From contig VLTN01000099.1 of NCBI GenBank assembly GCA_008330645.1, positions 1 to 63,053 on the forward strand: a DNA stretch of 63,053 nucleotides, written 5' to 3'. The position numbers were made by a program, and so were the translations under genes. This DNA is from Cafeteria roenbergensis. Lineage: Eukaryota; Sar; Bigyra; Bicosoecida; Cafeteriaceae. Shown piece after piece: positions 46,401-54,470 of this stretch; position 1 is the first letter of the stretch; every line of letters begins with the position of its first letter. The notes below the pieces were generated by a model, which saw nothing but the letters and a program-made list of their open reading frames with translations, had not been told where the DNA came from and ran no database searches.

Positions 46401-46680
46401 GCTGCTGTCCGCTCGAGTTGGGCGGCCGCCGGCCTCAGACACGGAGACAGCCCCGGGCCCGCTCTGCCCTACGGCAGGCGCGGGCCATTCGACCCGCTCG
46501 CAAGCTTGCCCTCTGGGCGGGCACACCGGTTCGAGCCCGCGCGGGCCTCGCCGGCCGCACCCGTACCCGCCGCACGCACGCGCCCCGAGTGGTGTGTGTG
46601 TGCTCGATTTGATCGTTTGCCCCCTCCCTCCCGTCCCTCGGGCGACCCCGTGTGGTCCCCGCCGCGCCGAACTTGAGCCA
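46401..46680. repeat. 280-bp dispersed repeat, copy B (possible SINE)
   Basis: Second copy of the repeat at 43942-44223, same strand, with GGTTCGAGCCC at 46528-46538. It lies directly after a solo LINE 3' tail, as copy A lies directly before one. Confidence 0.6.
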
Positions 46681-46723
46681 TTTCGGTCAGCATCGGTCTT
46701 TCACTCGCACGCGACCAAAAAGA

Positions 46724-47851
46724 CTAGTCATTGTGTAGACAACGGTGAGTGACCCAGCCAGGTGTCCAATGCATGCTCACACTCGAGGTCCGAATGGTAG
46801 GTAGGATGTCACCCCTGCACAACCAGGATGCTAGGCCAGTGCCAAGTCCGTCGCATCCAATACCGTCACCAATGCCAAGACGAGAGCATGGGTTTCTAGG
46901 TTTCAGCATGTACAGCAAGTCCTCCACATTGGCGTTATCGCGGATGGCAGCAACCAGGCCTGCGTCGTACTCGAACGGGTACAAAGCGATAGCTACTCCG
47001 CTTGGTGGTGTTTTGAGCTTCCTGAGCTCGTTCACAAAGTGGACGACGAGTTTGGCTTCGGCGCAATAGCGGCCTGGTCCAAGGTCGTCAAATTTAGGGG
47101 GCCGACGCTCCGTGTACATTGCCAACTCGTTGTAGAACAGATCAGAGACTTTGCCTTCGGGTGTCGAAGGGTCGCTGATGATGCTCTGTAATGCTGGGTG
47201 TGACTTGCCGGCGTTCATGACAACCTTGAGTTTCATCAGCACGCCTCCTGACGGGCTCACTACCGTCATGAAGCCGGCTGCTGCCACAGTTGGCCACCTG
47301 GACGCGGGCGATGAATCTGGGCTGAACCACGTCGTCAACTGACTCAGAACCTCTGATTTTGCGTTCGTGTCCATTTCAGCAACAGGCTCTCGTTCCCAGG
47401 CCGCGGGCTCGGGCTTGGACTTGGGCTTGGACTTGGGCCTGCTAAGTGTCCGCACCATGTGCTCCATGTCGCATCCACCAAAAGAAATTCTGAAAGTGCG
47501 AACTTGACCGTCCAAGCCTCGGATAGACACTTCTTCTCCGCGCTGCGCAGCAAGGAGGATCTGTTCACTGTCAAGGCATTCTCGTACTTCAGACGCAGAG
47601 GTTGCCCCGCGAGCTTCCGCTGCGGCCATCAGGATGCCAAGTGAGGTGCTGAGCAGATAGTCCGCGTCGCCATTCCGCGTAGCCATTCCGCGTAGCCATT
47701 CCGCGTAGCCATTCCGCGTAGCCATTCCGCGTAGCCATTCCGCGTAGCCATTCCGCGTTGCCGTTCCACGTGGCAATTCCGCGTTGCCGTTCCACGTAGC
47801 CATGAATGCACATCGTGGGGGGGGGGCCGAACACTCGCGTGACCATGCCAC
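46724..47851 (-). CDS. Hypothetical protein, possibly part of a mobile element
   Basis: An open frame of up to 375 codons with visibly lower GC than host genes. Its N-terminal third is read through a 13-bp minisatellite (47669-47802) that repeats TRNGYAEWLRGMA in the protein, so the true start may lie inside or after it (for example at MATRNGDADYLL). The remainder (about residues 70-375) is not repetitive: SEVRECLDSEQILLAAQRGE, a Lys/Pro-Lys/Ser patch (RPKSKPKSKPEP), a hydrophobic LKVVMNAGK stretch and ALYPFEYDAGLVAAIRD. I do not recognise a family. It sits between two LINE copies and is more likely mobile-element or orphan sequence than a core host gene. Confidence 0.35.
   Translation of the reverse strand: MAWSRECSAPPPRCAFMATWNGNAELPRGTATRNGYAEWLRGMATRNGYAEWLRGMATRNGDADYLLSTSLGILMAAAEARGATSASEVRECLDSEQILLAAQRGEEVSIRGLDGQVRTFRISFGGCDMEHMVRTLSRPKSKPKSKPEPAAWEREPVAEMDTNAKSEVLSQLTTWFSPDSSPASRWPTVAAAGFMTVVSPSGGVLMKLKVVMNAGKSHPALQSIISDPSTPEGKVSDLFYNELAMYTERRPPKFDDLGPGRYCAEAKLVVHFVNELRKLKTPPSGVAIALYPFEYDAGLVAAIRDNANVEDLLYMLKPRNPCSRLGIGDGIGCDGLGTGLASWLCRGDILPTIRTSSVSMHWTPGWVTHRCLHND
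47669..47802. repeat. 13-bp minisatellite, about 10 copies
   Basis: Tandem CCATTCCGCGTAG units, perfect in the middle and degenerate at the right end (CCGTTCCACGTGG variants). Because 13 is not divisible by three, each copy is read in a new frame. Confidence 0.9.
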
Positions 47852-48636
47852 GCACTCGAGTCACAGACTCACCAATCACCAATCCAGCAACTCCATCACC
47901 GATGAATCACAAACCCCGCCAAACCCACAATCCCAAGTCTCAAATCCCAGATCCCTGCCATCACACTGCCTCGAGTCGCCACTCAGCCGCCCCTGCTCAC
48001 CGCATACGCTCCACCTGCTGTCGCAGGTACTGCGTCTGCCCGATCAGCTGGGTCGCCAGTCCCTTGGGGACGATATTGATTGAATGAACATCGTTGGGGG
48101 GGATCGAAAACTCGCGTAACCATGCCACGCACTCGATTCACAGACTCACCAATCACCAATCCAGCAACTCCATCACCGATGAATCACAAACCCCGCCAAA
48201 CCCACAATCCCAAGTCTCAAATCCCAGATCACTGCCATCACACTGCCTCGAGTCGCCACTCAGCCGCCCCTGCTCACCGCATGCGCTCCACCTGCTGTCG
48301 CAGGTACTGCGTCTGCCCGATCAGCTGGGTCGCCAGTCCCTTGGGGACGATATTGATTGAATGAACATCGTTGGGGGGGATCGAAAACTCGCGTAACCAT
48401 GCCACGCACTCGAGTCACAGACTCACCAATCACCAATCCAGCAACTCCATCACCGATGAATCACAAACCCCGCCAAACCCACAATCCCAAGTCTCAAGTC
48501 CAGATCACTCCCATCACACTGCCTCGAGTCGCCACTCAGCCGCCCCTGCTCACCGCATACGCTCCACCTGCTGTCGCAGGTACTGCGTCTGCCCGATCAG
48601 CTGGGTCGCCAGTCCCTTGGGGACGATATTGATTGA
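47806..48636 (-). repeat. Tandem array of three LINE 3' ends, about 277 bp each
   Basis: Units at about 47806-48083, 48084-48360 and 48361-48636, followed directly by long copy 2. Each unit holds the retrotransposon 3' tail, its 3' untranslated region and about 80 bp of the coding end, and each is cut at the same place (AGTCCCTTGG joined to GGACGATATTGATTG). A shared breakpoint shows that the array grew by tandem duplication of one truncated insertion rather than by repeated insertion. Confidence 0.85.
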
Positions 48637-50083
48637 ATGAACATCGTTGGGGGGGATCGAAAACTCGCGTAACCATGCCACGCACTCGAGTCACAGACTC
48701 ACCAATCACCAATCCAGCAACTCCATCACCGATGAGTCACAAACCCCGCCAAACCCACAATCCCAAGTCTCAAATCCCAGATCCCTGCCATCACACTGCC
48801 TCGAGTCGCCACTCAGCCGCCCCTGCTCACCGCATACGCTCCACCTGCTGTCGCAGGTACTGCGTCTGCCCGATCAGCTGGGTCGCCAGTCCCTTGGCGA
48901 TGACCTCGTTCAGCCTCGACAGCCAGCGGAAGGCCCAGCGCGCACGCTCCCTCGGCCGATCACCGAAGGCCGTGTCCGCCACCTTCTTGAGGAAGGCGAA
49001 GGCCGCCGGTCCCATGCGTCCCGTGGTCGTGATGACGAAGGGCACAATGGAGCTCATGTTGTCCTTTGTAGCTGAGCTCTTCTTGTACTCCCTCATCTTG
49101 TCATTCTCACGGCGCTCGAGAAAGGCGTCCATGCTCTGCAGGCCCTGCGTCACGTAGGACTTGCTCACCGCCGAGGTGATCTGCACGTCGACGAGACAGG
49201 TGGTCTCGAAGTCGACGTGCACCCGCAGGTCCGGTCGCTTGCGCGCGGCTTCGCTGGACCCCGGCTGGGATCCGAAGCGCGCCTGCCCGTCCTGCCAGCT
49301 GGAGGGCTCCACCACCGACTGCAGCCCCGCCGAGCGCACCGCCGCGTGCAGGACGTCGCGGACGTCGTTGTGCGCCCGGATGGTGGAGCCCTTGCCGCAG
49401 CGGCAGCGCGCCAGGTGGTGTGCCACACCGGAGACCCCGCCGATGTGGACGGTGCCCCTCGCGGTGGTGTCTCGCTGCATGCACGCACAGTTGATCGACA
49501 CGCCGTCCGGCACCACGTGGTCGGCCTCGGAGGCTCCGATGCGGTAGCGGGTGACCACCGCGAACTCCTCGTCCGTGAGCCCGCGGGGTCCCATCATCGT
49601 GTTGCGGAGCCAGTAGTGCGTTACCGGCACGCACGCCTCTCGGAACGCGACCAGGTCGCTCATGACGCGCAGCATGGCCGGGTCGTCGATGTTGGCGACA
49701 CGCTTCTCCGGCGTGCCCTTGGCCATCGCCTCGGCCCTGCAGCGTGCTGTGCAGGCCCTGCGCGCCTTGGCCAGACGGCGCAGGAAGACACACTCGTGCT
49801 TGATGCGCAGCATGTCGTCGTGGTGCAGCATCAACTTGCGCTGCCAGGGCGCCTCGGTCTGCTCGTTCGCCCGCGCCGTCACCCCGTCGCCGTACAGGCA
49901 CTTGCGGAGCTTGGCCTCCAGGTCGTCCGGCAACCTACCCAGGGTGTCGGGTAAGAAGCCCTCGAAACCAGTCGCTGCGGCCAGGCAGCGGGCTCCCTTG
50001 CAGGCCTTGACGAACTCCTCCACCAGGGTTGCCACTGCCTCCATGTCCACCGACGACTCGTCGTCAGATCTGAGCTCCATCAT
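48637..50083 (-). mobile_element. 5'-truncated non-LTR retrotransposon, copy 2, longer
   Basis: Same element as copy 1 but longer and with a continuous 418-codon frame (50083 to stop 48827). Besides the His/Cys cluster and the RPD ... D endonuclease-like motif it shows upstream sequence LVEEFVKACKGARCLAAATG and a basic-acidic helix pair (MLRIKHECVFLRRLAKARRACTARC fragments). The reverse transcriptase domain is still missing, so it cannot be autonomous. The intact frame suggests recent insertion or gene conversion. It ends on its 3' side in the tandem array of 3' ends. Confidence 0.65.
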
Positions 50084-50503
50084 CGCCTCTTGCGCCAGCT
50101 GCCGCTTGTATTTGCCAGTGCCTTGCGCACCAGCCGACGCGCACCAGCGACGCGAACGCGCCCGGAGCCCAGAAGATCACAAACAGAGCGATCGGGGTTT
50201 CAGGACAGCGGCCTGCCTGAGCAAGTCCACTGGAGAGGCTTGGGCGTGCGACAATGGCTGCACCCGTCGTGGCATCACTGTCGCATCCCGCCTTTCCGCG
50301 GCGCGGCTGTCTGGCTGCCAAATATGCAGAAGGTGGGCCTCACTGAACTCTGGGCCCTCAGTTGAACGAACATTGTGGCCCTGAGTTGAACGAACATTGT
50401 GGCCCTCGGGCTCTGCCCCAATTCCCGACCCTGCAAGAGATCACCGGTCCTCTCGGCCCCTACCGACCAACACTCGCCCCCCTCCCCTCGCACATCTGAC
50501 AGC
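50084..50503. other. Intergenic upstream of the ankyrin gene
   Basis: Contains a 24-bp tandem duplication (GGCCCTCAGTTGAACGAACATTGT, about 50353-50400). It is the presumed promoter region of the ankyrin gene. Nothing else recognised. Confidence 0.5.
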
Positions 50504-52031
50504 ATGGCCACCCCTGCTATGGATGAAAGTGCAATGGCAAGCGCGCTCTGGGAGGCGGCCAAGGCCGGGAACACCTCCGAGGCCAGCAGGCTGCTCGATG
50601 CGGGCGCGCCGGTGACTTGGGAAAACAGCTTGGACGTGAGCTGCTGCACCATGGACCGCGTGGAACAACGCGCGAGGCAGCCCGGGGCGGGATGGCGATC
50701 AAACGGTGTCATAGCGTGCTGGGTACCACCGGCTGGCCAGCGGGAGGTGGCGCCGGTCGCATTCTGCAAGACGGCTGCGTTTTTGGCTGGCACTTGGCGT
50801 CGCAGGATGGCTTCACGGCGCTCATGAAGGCGGCACAAGGTGGCCACCCGGACACTGTGAAGGTGCTGCTGGACCGGGGCGCCGACCTGAAGGCTACGAA
50901 TGGGGTGAGCCGGGCGAGGCTGCTGCCTCCGGTGCGGACCGTGCGCGGGTGTCGCGGGCGGGCTGTCGACCGCGATGACGATGGGGGCGGTGTCATGGCG
51001 GGCTGGGTGGCGCTGGGAGGCTTGTGGGAGGTGTTGCCGGTGGCATGCCGCGAGGGCTGTGGTTGTTGAGGGCACGTGGCCTCGCAGGATGGGTCCACGG
51101 CGCTCATGAAGGCGGCACAAGGTGGCCACCCGGACACTGTGAAGGTGCTGCTGGACCGGGGCGCCGACCTGGAGGCCGTGGACTGGGTGAGTCGGGCGAG
51201 GCTGCTGCCTTCGGGGGCGGACCGAGCGCGGGCGTCACGGGCGGGCCGCGGTGGGGATGGGGGCGGTGTCATGGCGGGCTGGGCGGCGCTGGGAGGCTTG
51301 CGGGAGGTGTTGCCGGGGGCATGCCGCGAGGGCTGTGGTTGTTGAGGTCACGTGGCCTCGCAGGATGGGTCCACGGCGCTCATGAAGGCGGCACAAGGTG
51401 GCCACAAGGACACTGTGGAGGTGCTGCTGGACCGGGGCGCCGACCTGGAGGTCAAAAGCTGGGTGAGTCGGGCGAGGCTGCTGCCTCCGGTGCGGACCGA
51501 GCGCGGGCGTCACGGGCGGGCCGCGGTGGGGATGGGGGCGGTGTCATGGCGGGCTGGGCGGCGCTGGGAGGCTTGCGGGAGGTGTTGCCGGGGGCATGCC
51601 GCGAGGGCTGTGGTTGTTGAGGTCACGTGGCCACGCAGGATGGGTCGACGGCGTTGATCCTGGCGGCAGAACGTGGCCACAAGGACACTGTGGAGGTGCT
51701 GCTGGACCGGGGTGCCGACCTGGAGGCCAAGTGTAATGTGATTCATGTTTGCGGCTCCTCTCACCGAGCAGTTCAGCACGAGCGCCTCAAGCGGGTGAAA
51801 TCCTCCGTGGCCAACATGAGGCCATGGGGTAGCGGCATAAGCTCGTTGTTAGGGAACGAGCCGGATAGATTGGATACTGAGAGACTTCGAGCATGAGGAC
51901 GCAGCTCTGCATACGGGGAAACGGCTTCGCAGGCTGGCTGTACCGCTCTGATGGAGGCGGCAGCAGGTTGCCACAAGGACATGGTGAAGTGGTTGCTGGA
52001 AAAGGGGGCCAACTCGGAGGCACAAGCTCGC
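50504..52031 (+). CDS. Ankyrin-repeat gene, one repeat per exon, 3' end cut off by the viral element
   Basis: Exon 1 (50504-50635) encodes MATPAMDESAMASALWEAAK and the start of the first repeat. Exons 2-6 (50806-50904, 51088-51186, 51364-51462, 51639-51737, 51933-52031) are each exactly 99 bp, phase 0, and each encodes one 33-residue ankyrin repeat of the type DGSTALMKAAQGGHPDTVKV. Introns are 170-195 bp; introns 2-4 are nearly identical, so whole exon-intron units of about 277 bp were duplicated. Donors are GTGAGC/GTGAGT (exon 5: GTGATT), acceptors TCGCAG. After the donor of exon 6 the host sequence runs only about 40 bp before the AT-rich element starts at 52072, so the gene lacks its 3' part here. 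Protein-protein interaction role is likely; partner unknown. Confidence 0.75.
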
Positions 52032-52071
52032 GTGAGACCGGCAATGGCCCGGTTGGTGCTCAGAGCGCGCC

Positions 52072-52203
52072 CTGTTATAGTTTAATATATTTCTGGATAT
52101 GATGATATTTCAGCGCGGCCAAAAATGTGTGTATAGTACTATACACACATTTTTGGCCGCGCTGAAATATCATCATATCCAGAAATATATTAAACTATAA
52201 CAG
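52072..52203. repeat. Perfect 132-bp palindrome at the host/element junction
   Basis: Two 66-bp arms with no spacer, centre between 52137 and 52138 (GTATAGT/ACTATAC), without a single mismatch. The left border coincides with the change from host to AT-rich DNA. The central TATAGTACT is repeated at the start of each downstream terminal repeat. Confidence 0.95.
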
Positions 52204-52249
52204 TGATTTTTCTCTGAATATATTGAAAACAGTGAAATATATTTGCCAA

Positions 52250-52471
52250 AATATGTGTATAGTACTTATCGACGTCGATAAGTACCTATAAGTACCTGGG
52301 AAATTCTCAGCAAGCATTACGGGATAAAAATTATCCAATATCACCAAAAAAGTCAGCGGGTAAACAAAATGTATGTATAGTACTTATCGACGTCGATAAG
52401 TACCTGGGAAATTCTCAGCAAGCATTGCCTGCTAAAAATTATCCAATGTTGCCAAAAAAGTCAACGGGTAA
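52250..52471. repeat. Subterminal direct repeats, two copies, each with a 24-bp palindrome
   Basis: Copies at about 52250-52363 and 52368-52471 share TGTATAGTACTT, a perfect palindrome (GTACTTATCGAC then its complement; 52262-52285 and 52380-52403), GGGAAATTCTCAGCAAGCATT, AAAAATTATCCAAT and CCAAAAAAGTCA. Copy 1 has an extra TATAAGTACC after the palindrome. Likely part of the terminal inverted repeat of the element; the partner end is not in the window. Confidence 0.85.
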
Positions 52472-52518
52472 TTATCCCCCATGCTGTACAGCGATTTTTG
52501 CAATAATTGGTTGAAAGC

Positions 52519-52538
52519 CATGGGGTACCCCCCATGGG
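52519..52538. repeat. 20-bp hairpin CCATGGGG / CCCCATGG
   Basis: Perfect inverted repeat CCATGGGGTACCCCCCATGG within the AT-rich terminal region, near the 3' side of the first viral gene. Confidence 0.7.
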
Positions 52539-52597
52539 TTCAGTGCAATTTCGGGTATTATTACTCTGTGGGAGCATTTTGAGAATTAGTGGGTGGT

Positions 52598-52642
52598 GCC
52601 CGGCAATCCATTTTTCTCTATAGTAAAACTGGATTGCCGGGC
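52598..52642. terminator. Hairpin downstream of the first viral gene
   Basis: A 13-bp perfect stem (GCCCGGCAATCCA with TGGATTGCCGGGC) and a 19-base loop, 28 bp past the stop at 52670 of a minus-strand gene. Giant-virus transcripts are known to end at hairpins; a similar role is inferred. Confidence 0.5.
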
Positions 52643-52669
52643 AGGGGCTCTTATCATCTTGTACACATT

Positions 52670-53440
52670 TTAATCTTTATGCTTCCAAGACGGAACATAC
52701 ATGCCGTGTGCAGGCTCGTAATACAAAGCATAGAAGAAATTTTCGTCAAAGCGAGGGATATCTACACGTTCATTCTCCTCCAGTTCAAACAGGGCATCTA
52801 GCACCTCACGATGCGAAAAGGTCTCTCCAGGCTCCTTTTTCAACGTCTTCTTGTGATAGTAACCCAAAGACAAAATGTGGTACGGAAACGCTACTCTGTC
52901 CAGGTCTTCGTCAGTTACAATCAGCGCATTACCATCTCCTGAAATCTCAAAATCTGTGAAGGTCATGTCCCGAGTCAGAGCACCATCCTTTTCTCGACGT
53001 TTCAGGATAAATTCTTTCTCCATGTCAAAAACAACCTTGAATCTCATATGACTTAAGAGGTTGAATGGGGCTTTCATGGTGTTTCCATCTTCGGTTGTAA
53101 TGGAAATTGTTGATCGATTCTCAACACTCATCCGATAAAAATCACGAACTGTCGTGATAACCCGTAGATCGTCGACGCCGTGGGTATCCCAGTACCAAAT
53201 ACGAAGCAAATACAGGTCGTTATAACAATATTCTGTGCGAGGACGAGTAACAGGGCGTTCATCATCGTAAATGAAAACACCATCTGCCTTATGAATAATT
53301 CCAGCTTTGATGGCGCGCTCATACATATCATGAGTTACTGTAAAACTTGAAGGGAGCTCATAGCCAGGTGGTGTAACCCCCGAACGAATCTGATCACCCA
53401 TTTCTGTAACTCTTCCTGGGCGCCACTGAACCCACGACAT
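52670..53440 (-). CDS. Unknown virophage protein
   Basis: A 256-residue protein if started at 53440 (MSWVQWRPGRVTEMGD). This Met was preferred over the first codon of the frame because TATAGTAGAAGTACA immediately precedes it, like the leader of other genes in the element. The sequence is acidic and soluble, with no membrane segment: ELPSSFTVTHDMYERAIKAG, CYNDLYLLRIWYWDTHGVDD, MRFKVVFDMEKEFILKRREK, FTDFEISGDGNALIVTDEDL, and a Trp/Tyr-rich end. I do not recognise a family. It is the outermost gene at the left end of the element and reads towards the terminus. Confidence 0.7.
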   Translation of the reverse strand: MSWVQWRPGRVTEMGDQIRSGVTPPGYELPSSFTVTHDMYERAIKAGIIHKADGVFIYDDERPVTRPRTEYCYNDLYLLRIWYWDTHGVDDLRVITTVRDFYRMSVENRSTISITTEDGNTMKAPFNLLSHMRFKVVFDMEKEFILKRREKDGALTRDMTFTDFEISGDGNALIVTDEDLDRVAFPYHILSLGYYHKKTLKKEPGETFSHREVLDALFELEENERVDIPRFDENFFYALYYEPAHGMYVPSWKHKD

Positions 53441-53599
53441 TGTACTTCTACTATACTCATATATTAAAATACATAACGTTTTACAACTTGTCAAGGCATA
53501 AACAACCCCAAGGGGTTCAGGGAAATCTGGGGGTTCTTGTGTCCAAGATAATGGTAAGTGCTGCCAACTGTCTTTACATCATCACTGTTCTCTATTCCG

Positions 53600-53860
53600 T
53601 AATATGATTCATAATGAAAAACTATCCTATGTTATCTTCAGAGATAGTACAGGGTATATAAAGATTATGAGGGTGGACGAAAGGTGGACGAGGTGGACGA
53701 AGAAACCCAACATTTGCTCGGACAGAGGGGGGTGTTAGAACACCCTTATTTTCCAAACCAAAGTTGGGTTTTCTCGTCCACCTTCGTCCACCTCGTCCAC
53801 CCTCATAATCTTTATGTACACATCTGTTCTCATACTGAACCATAATATGATTCATAATGA
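53600..53860. repeat. Large imperfect inverted repeat flanked by 18-bp direct repeats
   Basis: Arms of about 52 bp (53660-53711 and 53764-53816), each with three GGTGGACGA units, differ by one small indel pair and a few bases. The loop is about 52 bp. An 18-bp direct repeat TAATATGATTCATAATGA flanks the structure at 53600-53617 and 53843-53860. It resembles a MITE-like insertion or a replication/regulatory hairpin. Confidence 0.8.
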
Positions 53861-53873
53861 GGATAATGCTTCA

Positions 53874-54392
53874 TCAGTGCAGTGTGCCCCCTGCACCGAA
53901 CACCTCTGTCTCAGCAGGCTTCTCCCTGATGCCAACGAAGACGTTGCATGTCTTCGTCTTCTTCTTTTGAAGCATCATGTCGGAGAGCACCTTTGACAGT
54001 TGGCGGTTCGTTGTGCGCCTGTCGCCGGTGTCAACACCATACGCGTCGTGTAGGTCTCTGATGCTGACACGATGGGCGTCATTACCGGTGATGTCGTACT
54101 TTGCAAGGAACCAGGTTTTGACGGGGTTGTTTTCTTCCTCAACGTCACGAGTCGCAGTCATGACTGAATCTGGCATGGCCACAGTGTAGCGCTTTGACAC
54201 CAGTTCCTGGTACTTCTCAGTAAGGAGAATGAACATCTCCTTCTTGTACTTGTCGTTGTCCGACAATCGGCGCTTTAGCGTAGGGTCTTTAGGCTTCTCA
54301 TGGGGAAGTGTGGGTTCGTCCACGAACTTGTAAGGGAAGGGAATGACCTTCATGCGGCGCTGAATGCCTCCGTCGGTGGGCAAAAGATACAA
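53874..54392 (-). pseudogene. C-terminal fragment of a D5-type primase-helicase (SF3)
   Basis: About 170 codons. The first recognisable residues TDGGIQRRMKVIPFPYKFVD match the segment that follows the SF3 helicase core in D5-like proteins of giant viruses, virophages and EMALEs. The helical C-terminal part follows (FILLTEKYQELVSKRY, ending near GAGGTLH). The helicase Walker motifs and the primase domain are missing. An in-frame TGA lies just upstream of the first codon, and no ATG with a viral-type leader precedes it. The remaining 5' part is not found between here and the ankyrin gene 80 bp away, so the gene was cut by a rearrangement. Expected loss of autonomous replication unless another polymerase or helicase lies beyond the window. 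Confidence 0.65.
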
Positions 54393-54432
54393 TTCAGCAA
54401 TTCACCATATGTAAGATAAATTGCTAATGCGG

Positions 54433-54470
54433 TTGCCGAGGAAATAACGTTTCCTCGGCAATGGTAGAAG
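54433..54470 (+). promoter_or_regulatory. Hairpin plus TAGAAG leader of the viral ankyrin gene
   Basis: A 12-bp perfect stem (TTGCCGAGGAAA with TTTCCTCGGCAA, 5-base loop, 54433-54461), then TGGTAGAAG directly before the ATG at 54471. The same hairpin-then-TAG layout precedes other genes of the element. Confidence 0.55.

Noticed and set aside
46528-46538. tRNA gene suggested by GGTTCGAGCCC
   Set aside because: No cloverleaf can be folded around it: no acceptor or anticodon stem at the right distance. Kept only as a possible B box of a repeat.
52700-52960. Plus-strand 83-codon frame overlapping the first viral gene
   Set aside because: Antisense to a 256-codon gene with a proper leader; no leader motif of its own.
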